From Williamsia sp. (GTDB lineage Bacteria; Bacteroidota; Bacteroidia; Chitinophagales; Chitinophagaceae): a stretch of 64,000 bases of DNA. The first letter of the stretch is position 1, and each line of letters opens with the position of its first letter. This document shows positions 1 through 8,900 of this stretch, piece by piece. A program made the position numbers and the translations under genes. The stretch is from NCBI GenBank assembly GCA_015069695.1, contig JADCRZ010000022.1, positions 1 through 64,000 on the forward strand. The letters run 5' to 3'. The notes below the pieces were generated by a model. It worked only from the letters and a program-made list of their open reading frames with translations. It was not told the origin of the DNA and ran no database searches.

Positions 1-174
1 AGCAACGAACACGCACGGTACTGTACAACTGCTCATTCATGCAATGGCTGAAAGAAGAACTACCTTCCAGATCTAGCTTGTTCGTTGTAGCGTAGTGCAG
101 TAAATTTTAGCCCCTTTCAAAAAGCCTTGATTTTTTTGCTTCTTTTTTTATCAAGAAAAAAAGAAGACGGAGTC
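1..174. other. window edge, no supported gene
   Basis: No gene can be supported here. A frame that is open from the left edge ends at base 95 on the plus strand; it could be the tail of an upstream gene, but about 30 codons are too few to judge. Bases 139-166 form a perfect 11-bp A/T-rich hairpin with a 6-base loop. It lies just past the osmC stop codon, but it is not followed by a clear T-run in the osmC direction, so calling it a terminator would be a guess. Confidence 0.3.
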
Positions 175-588
175 CTACACTAAACTCGCCTCCATGGTAA
201 TATTGGTCTTCAGCAACTTCGAGATCGGGCAGTTTTCTTCTGCGTCTTTTGCACATGCCTCGAATTTGTCTTTGTCTATACCTGGTACTTTGGCTTTTAC
301 CGTGAGGTGTGATTCGGTGATGGCGCCGTCTTTGAAGGTGATGTCGCAGCGGGTTTCGATTTCATCGGGAGTGAATCCGGCTTCACCCAGCACGAAGCTC
401 AGCTTCATGGTAAAACAGCCTGCATGGGCTGCAGCCACCAGCTCTTCCGGGTTGGTGCCTACGCCTTCTTCAAAACGGGATTTATAAGAGTACTGTGTTT
501 TATCCAGCACGGTGCTGGCTGAGGTAAGCGTTCCTTTGCCATCTTTTCCGCTGCCGTTCCATACGGCTGTCGCATTTCTTCCTGCCAT
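175..588 (-). CDS. OsmC family peroxiredoxin-like protein
   Basis: This 137-residue protein matches the OsmC family in length and layout. Known members reduce organic hydroperoxides in the cytoplasm with two cysteines. Both are visible: Cys58 in the AAAHAGCF context and Cys120 in ENCPISK. The N-terminal half carries the usual strand-rich part with the NPEELVAAAHAGC segment that begins the long central helix. The gene is single and divergent from pnuC, with about 110 bp between them. A candidate promoter lies upstream (TTTG, 21 bases, TACCTTTC, minus strand, bases 624-656). Whether it is OsmC or Ohr in the strict sense cannot be told by eye; the short form with no N-terminal extension fits the OsmC-like group. 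Confidence 0.9.
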   Translation of the reverse strand: MAGRNATAVWNGSGKDGKGTLTSASTVLDKTQYSYKSRFEEGVGTNPEELVAAAHAGCFTMKLSFVLGEAGFTPDEIETRCDITFKDGAITESHLTVKAKVPGIDKDKFEACAKDAEENCPISKLLKTNITMEASLV

Positions 589-623
589 AGAATTGATTTT
601 AGTTGATTTTAGATTTTGAGTAA

Positions 624-656
624 GAAAGGTAGGGAATACTACCGGTACCCAACAAA
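624..656 (-). promoter_or_regulatory. candidate osmC promoter
   Basis: On the minus strand TTTG (bases 656-653) is followed after 21 bases by TACCTTTC (631-624), one base off the Bacteroidota -7 box TAnnTTTG. It lies about 35 bases before the osmC start codon. Confidence 0.4.
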
Positions 657-699
657 TTTTATGCGCAGAATGTGATAATATTACGCCCTATTCAATTCT

Positions 700-1344
700 A
701 TGAACTTACAACAGGTGCTTGAACAGTTTGTACAGGGTATGCAGCAAACAGGCTGGCTGGAATATATAGCTGTTGTTTCCGGAATTGCCAGCGTCTGGTT
801 TTCCCGCATCGAAAACATCTGGGTGTACCCGGTGGGGTTGGTCAGCACCGTGATCTATGTTTATTTAAGTTTGGAGGGAAACCTGTTTGGAGAGGCCAGT
901 GTAAATGTATATTATACCATCATGAGCGTATATGGATGGTGGTTATGGGCCAGAAGAGATACCCACCAGCAGCACGTGGTAAGGGTCACACATTCAACTG
1001 GAAGGGAATGGATGGCACAGTGCCTGTTTTTTGCCGCCTGTTATGGCATCATCTTTTTATCACTCCATTTTTTAAAGCGGATGTTTGCGCCGCAGGCCAT
1101 CCCCTGGGCTGATGCCCTGGCTTCCGCTTCTGCATTCACAGGGATGTGGCTGATGGCCAAGAAAAAAGTAGAAAGCTGGTATTGGTGGATCATTACCGAC
1201 TTTGCTTCCATACCCCTGTATTTTGTAAAGAGCTATGTATTTAGCAGTGTGTATTACCTGGTGCTGCTGATCATGGCTTTTTGGGGCCTGGCTGAATGGC
1301 AAAGAAGAGCAAGTGCAAGGCCGGTACTACAACAGGACCTATAA
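700..1344 (+). CDS. pnuC: nicotinamide riboside transporter PnuC
   Basis: A 214-residue, very hydrophobic protein with about seven membrane segments, the size and pattern of PnuC. The family carries nicotinamide riboside across the inner membrane by facilitated diffusion, pulled by phosphorylation inside the cell. Supporting signs are the N-terminal GIASVWFSRIENIWVYPVG segment and a WxxWxxxD motif (WYWWIITD, near residue 163), which matches the substrate-binding motif of the family. The next gene, five bases downstream, is a NadR-like kinase, which favours nicotinamide riboside over the thiamine substrate of the related PnuT proteins. Start ATG at 700; no clear promoter box was found in the short gap to osmC. 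Confidence 0.9.
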   Translation: MNLQQVLEQFVQGMQQTGWLEYIAVVSGIASVWFSRIENIWVYPVGLVSTVIYVYLSLEGNLFGEASVNVYYTIMSVYGWWLWARRDTHQQHVVRVTHSTGREWMAQCLFFAACYGIIFLSLHFLKRMFAPQAIPWADALASASAFTGMWLMAKKKVESWYWWIITDFASIPLYFVKSYVFSSVYYLVLLIMAFWGLAEWQRRASARPVLQQDL

Positions 1345-1349
1345 GGTGT

Positions 1350-1913
1350 ATGAAAAAGATTGTCATCATCGGACCCGAATCAACAGGCAAGAGCACGCTG
1401 TGCAGCGAGCTGGCATTGCATTACCAAACCCGATGGGTAGAGGAATACGCGCGTGAGTACCTGCTGAAAAACGGCACCCGTTACAGCTTCGACGACCTGC
1501 TCGTGATCGCGAAAGGACAGCTCCTGCTGGAGGAACAAGGCGCTGCCAATCTCCCGCTGCATGAGCCATCCAACACCGCAACCGGGCCGCTCCTGTTCAT
1601 CGATACAGATATGAATGTGATGAAGGTATGGTGTGAGGTTGTATTCGGCAACTGCCACCGCTTTATCCTTGACCAGATCGTTCAGCGGACATACGACCTG
1701 TACCTGCTCTGCGATACCGATCTTCCTTGGGTAAAAGATGAGCTGCGCGAATACCCCGATCTGACTACAAGAAGAAAATTATTCCACATGTATCACGACA
1801 TCCTCATCAACCAGCGCACGCCCTGGGCGCTTATTTCCGGCACGTATGAAGAGAGGCTGCAACAGGGCATCAGGGCTGTGGAATCAACCCTCCTGGCAAA
1901 AACAGGATCATGA
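1350..1913 (+). CDS. NadR-like nicotinamide ribonucleoside kinase (AAA-type P-loop)
   Basis: The 187-residue protein begins almost at once with a Walker A loop, GPESTGKST (residues 7-15), followed by the WVEEYAREYL helix, a pattern typical of the C-terminal kinase domain of NadR. It lacks the helix-turn-helix and NMN-adenylyltransferase domains of full-length enterobacterial NadR, so it probably only phosphorylates nicotinamide riboside to NMN. I chose the ATG at 1350 because the open frame upstream overlaps pnuC and encodes no family sequence. The start is five bases after pnuC, and the stop overlaps the prmC start by four bases (ATGA), so the three genes are very likely one transcript. Confidence 0.87.
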   Translation: MKKIVIIGPESTGKSTLCSELALHYQTRWVEEYAREYLLKNGTRYSFDDLLVIAKGQLLLEEQGAANLPLHEPSNTATGPLLFIDTDMNVMKVWCEVVFGNCHRFILDQIVQRTYDLYLLCDTDLPWVKDELREYPDLTTRRKLFHMYHDILINQRTPWALISGTYEERLQQGIRAVESTLLAKTGS

Positions 1914-2797
1914 CCTTATACCAAGCAACCAGCGCTTTGCAATCACAGCTCGTTCAATTGTATGACGAAAGAGAAGCTGCAAACATAGCTGCACTGGTCA
2001 TAGAGCATGTAACAGGATGGAAACGCATCGACAGGGTGCTAAATAAACATAGCAGCTTGCCTGCTGAACAGCTGGCTTTGTTGGAAAAGGATACAGCGCA
2101 GCTGCTGCAACACAGGCCGGTTCAGTATGTATTGGGGGAAGCCTGGTTCTGGGGAATGAAGTTTTTTGTAAATGAACAGGTCCTGATACCGCGTCCCGAA
2201 ACCGAAGAACTCGTTGATTGGATTCTACACGATCTCAAACAGGCAGGCAGGAAAAGCAAACCAAAGATTTTAGACGTTGGAACCGGGAGCGGCTGCCTGG
2301 CAATCGCCTTGAAAAAAGAATGGCCGGGCGCGCAAATGATTGCCTGCGACGTTAGCAGGGAAGCCTTGCTGGTAGCAGGTAAAAATGCTGCTGCGAATGC
2401 GGTTCAGGTTGATTTTTTACAAACTGATTTTTTGCAACCGGAGCAAAGAAACAGGTTGCCTGTTGTAGATGTGCTGGTCAGCAATCCTCCCTATATACCT
2501 ATAGATGATAAGAAAGACATGCAGCCCCATGTACTTCAGTATGAGCCTCACCTGGCTTTGTTTGTTGAAAACAATGATCCGCTGATCTTTTACAAAGCAA
2601 TGGCTGGCTTTGCAAAAAAACATCTCCTGCAAGGGGGGGCTCTCTATGCGGAGATTCATGAACACATGGGCCAGGCTGTATCTGAATTGTTTCAGGCAGA
2701 AGGTTTTCGAAAAGTAGAAGTGAGAAAAGATTTGCAAGGGAGAGAGCGGATGGTGCGGGCCCTTCCATCAACCGAAGCAGGATTCAACGGGCCGTAA
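1910..2797 (+). CDS. prmC: peptide chain release factor N5-glutamine methyltransferase
   Basis: A 295-residue class I SAM-dependent methyltransferase with the two-domain layout of PrmC/HemK. An N-terminal helical domain (about 1-100) is followed by the LIPRPETEELV segment, the SAM-binding DVGTGSGCLAIAL loop, and the catalytic NPPY motif (residues 192-195, in SNPPYIP). PrmC methylates the glutamine of the GGQ motif in release factors RF1 and RF2. The start overlaps the stop of the NadR-like gene by four bases, suggesting translational coupling. The 3' end overlaps the convergent 2H phosphoesterase gene by 14 bases. Confidence 0.93.
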   Translation: MTLYQATSALQSQLVQLYDEREAANIAALVIEHVTGWKRIDRVLNKHSSLPAEQLALLEKDTAQLLQHRPVQYVLGEAWFWGMKFFVNEQVLIPRPETEELVDWILHDLKQAGRKSKPKILDVGTGSGCLAIALKKEWPGAQMIACDVSREALLVAGKNAAANAVQVDFLQTDFLQPEQRNRLPVVDVLVSNPPYIPIDDKKDMQPHVLQYEPHLALFVENNDPLIFYKAMAGFAKKHLLQGGALYAEIHEHMGQAVSELFQAEGFRKVEVRKDLQGRERMVRALPSTEAGFNGP

Positions 2798-3293
2798 ATA
2801 AAAAGGTTTTCACTGGTTTCCATGGCCCTCCCAGGTACTCCCACAATTGCAAACCCCGGGCTGTGGTTTCAAAAGCGACAAATCTTTCCGCCAGTTCTTT
2901 TTGCAGCTGGCGGGCTGTTTCAGGAGCTACTTTATTCTGAACGGTGACATGGGGCCATAATCCTTGTTTGTCCTGTGGTGTGAGCCATTCCTTCCACTGT
3001 TGCTGCAAGCTTTTATGCAGTTGTTTGAGCACCGGGCTCTCGATCCGGTACGCAACACCTTTACCAATAAACACGACTTCCTGCACAGCCAGGTTAATGA
3101 CAGCTTGCCGGCTGCATAGTTCCTCGATACCGGAAAAGAGGGAAGGCTCTCCAGGAAGGTGGTGAAAAAGGGTCAGATGGGCATCCAGGAAATTTTTTTC
3201 CGGCGGAAAATGTTTTTTCCGCAACCCATTAAAAAAATGGGCTGCTTCCGGGTCGAGCAAACAGCTAAGAATAAGCGGGGGAAGGGCAGGCAT
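2784..3293 (-). CDS. 2H phosphoesterase (2'-5' RNA ligase family)
   Basis: The 169-residue protein has two HxTx motifs about 95 residues apart (HLTLFHHL near residue 40 and HVTVQN near residue 130), the signature of the LigT/2H phosphoesterase superfamily. Members act on 2',5'-phosphodiester or cyclic phosphate bonds in RNA or nucleotides; the real substrate here is not visible. The gene is ten bases downstream of the EamA-type transporter gene on the same strand and probably shares its transcript. Confidence 0.8.
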   Translation of the reverse strand: MPALPPLILSCLLDPEAAHFFNGLRKKHFPPEKNFLDAHLTLFHHLPGEPSLFSGIEELCSRQAVINLAVQEVVFIGKGVAYRIESPVLKQLHKSLQQQWKEWLTPQDKQGLWPHVTVQNKVAPETARQLQKELAERFVAFETTARGLQLWEYLGGPWKPVKTFLFTAR

Positions 3294-3303
3294 ATATCAA
3301 GGA

Positions 3304-3741
3304 TCAAGCCTTTCTGGAAAAAGCAATGATAACGGCTCCTGCCGTCATAAGAATGGCTCCTACAATTACCTGCCAGTTGATGCGTTCTTTTAGGAACAAA
3401 ACTGCAAACAAAACAGAGAATACCAGGCTTGCCCGTTCGAGCGAGGAGGTGCGGGAAGCTTCGCCCAACTTGAGGGCCTGGAAGGAACACAAGGAAGAAA
3501 GACACGTGATGATGCCTGCCGCAATCAGAAATATCCAGGAGCGCCTGTCTATCTCTCCAATGCCTGACAGCTTTCCCCGGCCAATGGTAACACCCCAGGC
3601 AACGATGATAATCAGGACCGATTCAATGGCAAACCCCAGCAGGGGATCTACATTTTTTATTCCGTTCTTGGACAAGGTTACCACAATGCCTGTTGCCAGG
3701 GCTGCCATCAGGGAAAATATTATCCACATGTTGCTTTTCAT
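3304..3741 (-). CDS. half-size EamA/DMT-type membrane transporter
   Basis: A 145-residue membrane protein with about four or five hydrophobic segments. It has one EamA repeat, ending in the typical VGAILMTAGAVIIAFSRK segment with a LFLKERINWQ loop before it. Most EamA transporters carry two such repeats (about 300 residues), so this protein would have to work as a dimer, as small multidrug-resistance and related one-repeat proteins do. The substrate cannot be predicted. It lies just upstream of the 2H phosphoesterase gene. Confidence 0.8.
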   Translation of the reverse strand: MKSNMWIIFSLMAALATGIVVTLSKNGIKNVDPLLGFAIESVLIIIVAWGVTIGRGKLSGIGEIDRRSWIFLIAAGIITCLSSLCSFQALKLGEASRTSSLERASLVFSVLFAVLFLKERINWQVIVGAILMTAGAVIIAFSRKA

Positions 3742-3865
3742 TTATAGAGGTTCTTTTAAGAAAGAATATAGATACATGCAAATCTTATACTACATCCGTT
3801 CAGACAGACTTCTTTGAGGTAAGTAGGATGCTTGTTAAATTGCGCAGTCCAGTAATTAACCAGGC

Positions 3866-4357
3866 ATGAACATAAAACCAGCAGACAAGATAAAGAAAGA
3901 TTTGATGGATTGGTCAAGAAGCAGCGGGTACGATATCATTATTCCCAATTTCTTTCTGGGGAATTACGAGATGGATTTGTTCAGGCTTACACCCGCCGGC
4001 TTGATCACCGAATACGAGATCAAGGTATCGCGCGCCGATTACAAAGCCGATTTCTGCAAGGAACGGGCAGGCTGCAGCAGCAAACATGCACGCATGACCG
4101 AACGCACCTGCGACTGCAACCGGTTTTATTTTGTCGTACCCAAAAAAATGATCCGGCCCGAAGATGTTCCATCCTATGCCGGCCTGCTCTACTACAAAGG
4201 AAAGAGGGGCTTTGAAGTCGTAAAAAACGCCCCGCTCATCCACAAGCAAAAACAAATTCCCGCCATCTACAAAGAACTCGCCCTCAGCCTGTCCTTCAGG
4301 GAGCAGGTGCTGCGGAACAGGATTGTGGAGCTGAAGAAGAAGCTGTCTGAACCATGA
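3866..4357 (+). CDS. MmcB-like PD-(D/E)XK protein
   Basis: A 163-residue protein that resembles MmcB-type DNA-repair proteins, a branch of the PD-(D/E)XK nuclease fold. The visible core is Asp37 in EMDLFRLT, the Glu51-x-Lys53 motif in EYEIKVSRADYKADF, and the CNRFYFVVP strand (about residues 84-92). Between them is a short insertion with cysteines at 64, 70, 82 and 84, which could bind a metal. The C-terminal end is a charged helix. The gene is alone: it points away from the EamA gene and converges with an aldo/keto reductase gene. Its stop codon lies inside one arm of a 41-bp inverted repeat. The family call rests on motif recognition; the DNA substrate and activity are unknown. Confidence 0.65.
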   Translation: MNIKPADKIKKDLMDWSRSSGYDIIIPNFFLGNYEMDLFRLTPAGLITEYEIKVSRADYKADFCKERAGCSSKHARMTERTCDCNRFYFVVPKKMIRPEDVPSYAGLLYYKGKRGFEVVKNAPLIHKQKQIPAIYKELALSLSFREQVLRNRIVELKKKLSEP

Positions 4358-4491
4358 TTTAGAGGATTTTTCGGATTCGGGGATTGGAGTGGTTAATCAT
4401 CAAACCAGTAAAGTCTTTACCTGCAAACTGATCGATCCAGTGCAATCACACAATCCCTGAATCCGAAAAATCATGTAAATCATGGTTCAGA
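4346..4491. repeat. 41-bp inverted repeat spanning two converging gene ends
   Basis: The arms are 4346-4386 and 4451-4491. Read on opposite strands they agree at 38 of 41 positions. The 64-base spacer is unique as far as I can see. Each arm contains the stop codon and last codons of the gene that ends there, so the repeat supplies the shared C-terminal end and may also fold as a bidirectional terminator. The sequence style, with a repeated GGATT core, resembles mobile REP-like intergenic elements common in Bacteroidota. Confidence 0.85.
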
Positions 4492-5509
4492 CTTTTTCCC
4501 TGTCCACTCTTTGCCGTTCGATCATCCAACCCGGATATTCTGCGGGGAGGCGGCTGATGTCGTCGAGTTTTTTGAGTTCGTCTTCATTCAGTTTTACATC
4601 AACGGCTTTGAGGTTGTCTTCCAGCTGTTCAGGCTTTTTGGCGCCGATGATGACGCTGGTTACCACCGGCTGGTGCAGCAGCCAGGCCAGGGCCAGCTGG
4701 GCTACAGAAATGCCTTTCTGCTCAGCTATCGGATGCATGACGTCCAGGATGTCAAATGCCTTTTCTTTGTTGACAGGTGGAAAGTCGAAAGTGGTTCGCC
4801 GGCTGTCTTCAGGTCCCTGCTGGTTGCGGCCGTATTTGCCACTCAGCAGTCCGCCTGCCAGGGGGCTCCAGACCATGAGTCCGACCTGCTGGTCGTTTAG
4901 GAGCGGTACAAGTTCCCGTTCCAGATCGCGGCCTGCAATGGTGTAGTAGGCTTGCAGAGAAACAAATTTTGCAAACTGGTGGTAGGTTGAATAAGCCAGG
5001 GCTTTCATGAGCTGCCAGGCAGCCACGTTGCTGCATCCGATGTAGCGCACTTTGCCGCTTTTTACCAGGTCGTCTAGGGCACGGATGGTTTCTTCCAGCG
5101 GTGTTTGCGGATCATAACCATGGATCTGGTACAGGTCGATATAATCTATGTTGAGGCGCTGCAGACTTTCATCTACCTGCTGAAAAATGTGCTTGCGCGA
5201 GAGCCCGATCTGGTTGGGCCCTTCTCCCATCTTACCCCTGACCTTGGTAGCGATCACCAGGTCATCTCTCTTTAACCCCAAATTGCGTATAGCCCTGCCT
5301 GTCATCTCCTCACTCAAGCCTTCCGAATAAACATTGGCCGTATCAATAAAATTGATGCCTGCTTCAACCGAGCGCTTGATGAGGGCGTCTACCGGATCCT
5401 GGTCCAGTTGGCCGATGGCAGTCCAGTATCCTTTGCCGCCAAAGGTCATGGTGCCCAGGCAAAGCTGCGATACTTTCAAGCCTGTATTTCCCAATAAGTT
5501 GTATTTCAT
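4487..5509 (-). CDS. aldo/keto reductase
   Basis: A 340-residue NADPH-dependent oxidoreductase of the aldo/keto reductase superfamily (TIM barrel). It shows the start motif LGTMTFGG, the catalytic Asp/Tyr region FIDTANVYSEGLSEEMTG, the lysine segment DDLVIATKV, the histidine segment DLYQIHGYDP, and the late cofactor-binding VIIGAKKPEQLEDNLKAV. The length fits the AKR group that includes YajO, YghZ and voltage-channel beta-subunit relatives. The physiological substrate is unknown. The gene stands alone, and its stop codon lies in the right arm of the inverted repeat. Confidence 0.9.
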   Translation of the reverse strand: MKYNLLGNTGLKVSQLCLGTMTFGGKGYWTAIGQLDQDPVDALIKRSVEAGINFIDTANVYSEGLSEEMTGRAIRNLGLKRDDLVIATKVRGKMGEGPNQIGLSRKHIFQQVDESLQRLNIDYIDLYQIHGYDPQTPLEETIRALDDLVKSGKVRYIGCSNVAAWQLMKALAYSTYHQFAKFVSLQAYYTIAGRDLERELVPLLNDQQVGLMVWSPLAGGLLSGKYGRNQQGPEDSRRTTFDFPPVNKEKAFDILDVMHPIAEQKGISVAQLALAWLLHQPVVTSVIIGAKKPEQLEDNLKAVDVKLNEDELKKLDDISRLPAEYPGWMIERQRVDREKV

Positions 5510-5901
5510 AAAATAGATTGCTGATAGATAGGTTGGTGATAAATAAGAGACAAATATCGGATATGCAGTTTTTATTCCACCACACCGGCCTATGATGAAA
5601 AAGTTAGATTTATTTTTTTCTGATCAGGAAAGCATGCAGCGGTCTAGCTATTTAAATTCTCTTTTAGTGAGAAAGTATAAGTATGCGACCGCTTGTCCGG
5701 GTTCTGTAGCCGGTCATCAGGCTATGACCACGCTCAAGTTAGTTTAGGTTACTTTTATGATTAAATTATATTTGTAACCCATATTTGCCCAAGACTATCT
5801 GGTTTTATACTTCTTCTGATTTGTGAGAAAACTGACAAACCGGATTTTGAACGCATTCAATATTTCATTGACTGATAAAACTTAACCTTCAAAGCTGAGT
5901 C
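5510..5901. other. intergenic region before the susC-like operon
   Basis: This 392-base gap between divergent genes contains no credible gene. It holds a candidate promoter for the susC-like operon. No direct repeats or obvious operators were seen. Confidence 0.5.
5743..5774 (+). promoter_or_regulatory. candidate promoter of the SusC/SusD operon
   Basis: TTTAG at 5743-5747, 19 bases, then TATATTTG at 5767-5774, a full match to the Bacteroidota -7 box TAnnTTTG. It would leave a leader of about 120 bases before the start codon. The -33 element is imperfect. Confidence 0.4.
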
Positions 5902-8900
5902 ATGATGAAACACCCGGGTGATACCACATCACAATTGCCTTACAGAAAAACGCCTGCCTATTTCATTCCTCTTTTGGCGCTGCTCATTTTTGCCAGCTTA
6001 CCGGCGCTGGCTGGTAGCAGGGAGAACAAAAAAAATCTCTTTCACACTTACCAGACAGGTCTCCGGAGCCCTGTTGACACTGTTGTACGCGGACAGGTCC
6101 TCGACAGCGTGCAAGCAGGGGTAGCGGGTGCTACCGTGCTGGTAAAAGGAACCAAGAACGGTACCAAGACCGATGGACTGGGGCAGTTTATCTTGCGCAA
6201 CGTGCCTGCGAACGCCACCCTGGTCATCAGCACCATCGGCTATGAGAGCCGGGAGGTGCGGTTAAGTCCGGGCCAAACCACGGTCAGCCTTACCTTACGT
6301 GCCGAATCGAACCTGCTGAGTGACGTGGTGGTAACGGGTTTTCAGCGCATTGACCGCAACAAGTTTACCGGCGCCTCCGTAAAGCTCAATGCCGACCAGA
6401 TAAGGACAGAAGGCGTGCTCGACCCGAGCCGCATGCTGGAAGGACGGGCTGCCGGCGTAGCGGTACAAAACGTGTCCAGCACATTTGGCGCCGCACCCAA
6501 AGTGCGCATCCGGGGCGCCACCTCTATCACCGGCGACAACAAACCGCTTTGGGTGGTGGATGGCGTGGTGCTGGAAGACATTGTCAATATATCGAACGAC
6601 CAGCTGGCCAGCGGTGATGTAAATACGCTGCTGGGCTCGGCCGTGGCCGGACTGAATGCCAACGACATTGAAACATTTGATATCCTGAAAGATGCATCCG
6701 CCACTGCCCTCTATGGTGCAAGGGCCATGAACGGTGTGATCGTAATCACGACCAAGCGCGGTAAGTCGGGTTCACCCAATATTTCTTATACGGGTAATTT
6801 CGGTGTGCAACTGAAACCCAGTTATAGCAATTACGACATCATGAACTCGGCCGATCAGATGTCAGTATATGCGGAGTTGGAGCGGAAAGGCTTTTTGGAT
6901 TACAACAGCATTGCCAACCGGGGCAATGCAGGCGTATACGGAAAGATGGCCGATCTGATCAAAACAGTCAATCCTGATGGTAGTTTTGCCCTGTCCAACA
7001 CCCCCGCAGCCCGTGCTGCCTTCCTGATGCGCTATGCCAGGGCCAATACAGACTGGTTCGACATCCTGTTCCGCAATTCACTTACACAGGAACATTCCCT
7101 GAGCTTGTCAAGTGGTACCGAAAAGGCCCAGTCTTATTTTTCCACCAGCTTTTACAATGACCAGGGATGGACGATCGCCGACAAGGTGAACCGCTATACC
7201 ATCAACCTGCGCAATACATACAACCTGTCCAACCGGTTCACCGCAGGGTTCAAGGTGGCAGGGTCGGTGCGGCAGCAAAGGGCCCCCGGCACCACATCCC
7301 GGAGAAGCAATCCGGTAGAGGGTGCCTATGACCGGGATTTCGACATCAATCCCTTCAGCTATGCCCTTAACACCAGCCGGGTGCTGACCGCTTATGATGA
7401 GAACGGAAACCTGGAGTATTTCAGAAGGAACTATGCACCCTTTAACATCGTCAACGAACTGGCCAACAACAGGCTGAACCTAAACCTGATGGACATCAGT
7501 TTAACGGCAGACGCACAGTATAAGATCCTGCCCTGGCTAAACTACAATTTTATCGGCGCCCTCCGGTATGTTAAGACCACCAAGCAAAACGAAGTGACCG
7601 AAAATTCAAACCAGGCAAATGCGTACCGGGCTGCAGGAACATCAACCATTGCAGAAGCCAACCCGTTTCTTTACCGCGATCCGGATAACCCGGATGCAGC
7701 GCCCATTTCAGTGCTGCCTTATGGCGGATTCTACAACCGCGATGAGGACGAGCTGAAAAATTATACCTTCCGCAACACGCTCAACTTTGAGAAAACGTTT
7801 GCAGCTGTTCATTCCCTGCAGGGACTGATAGGGCAGGAAGTAAAATATACTGACAGGCAGAATGCCAACAATACAGGCTTTGGCTACCAGTACCAGAATG
7901 GCGGCGTGCCGTTTGTTGATTACCGCATCGTAAAACAGTTTATCGAAAACAGCTTGCAGTATTATGGCATGGGCAATAACTATGAGCGGTTCGTTGGTTA
8001 CTTCGGTGACCTTCGTTACACGTACAACCGGAAATACACCATCCAGGGAACTTTCCGCAGGGACGGCTCGAACCGGCTGGGCCGCTCGGAGAAAGCCCGC
8101 TGGATCAACTCTTATACAGTTGCCGGCCGCTGGAATGTTGACCAGGAAGAGTTTATAAAGGACATCGGTGCCATCAGCTCGCTTACCCTCAGGGGCAGCT
8201 ATGGATTGAACGCCAACTATGGCAATGCAACCAATTCATTGGCTGTGCTGCGTACGCAACTTACCAACCGTCCTTACCTGAGCGACCGGCAGCTGGCGAT
8301 CGACATCGAGAACCTGGAAAACTCGGACCTGACCTGGGAACGCAAGTTTGAAGGCAATATCGGTGTGGATGGTGGTTTGTTCGACAACCGGATCGTTTTT
8401 TCTGTGGATGCTTATCAGAGAAAAAGCCTCGACCTGATCAACCTGGTCAGAACCTCCGGCATCGGCGGAGAAGTGAACAAGGCAGCGAACTATGCCGACA
8501 TGAAATCGCAGGGCTTCGAATTCAGCATCGGCGGCAAGCCGGTAAACCTCCGGAATTTCAGCTGGCAAACCAATCTTACATTTGGTTACAACACCACCAA
8601 GATCACCCGGGCCGAGAACTACCCGCTGGTGTATGAACTCGTGATCCCCGAAGGCGGCGCCCTGCAAGGCTACCCCGTTCGCGGACTGTTCTCTATCCCC
8701 TTTGTAGGGCTCAACGAAGTAGGTACACCTGTATTCAAGAGCGACAAGGGCGATACAAGCCGGGCCGTATTCCTGCAAAGCGATAAGGTAGGATTCTTAA
8801 AGTACGAAGGGCCCGTTGACCCGGTGATCGTGGGCGGGTTCACCAACACGTTCAACTACAAAAACTTTTCTTTCGGCTTCCACATTTCTTACCAAACAGG

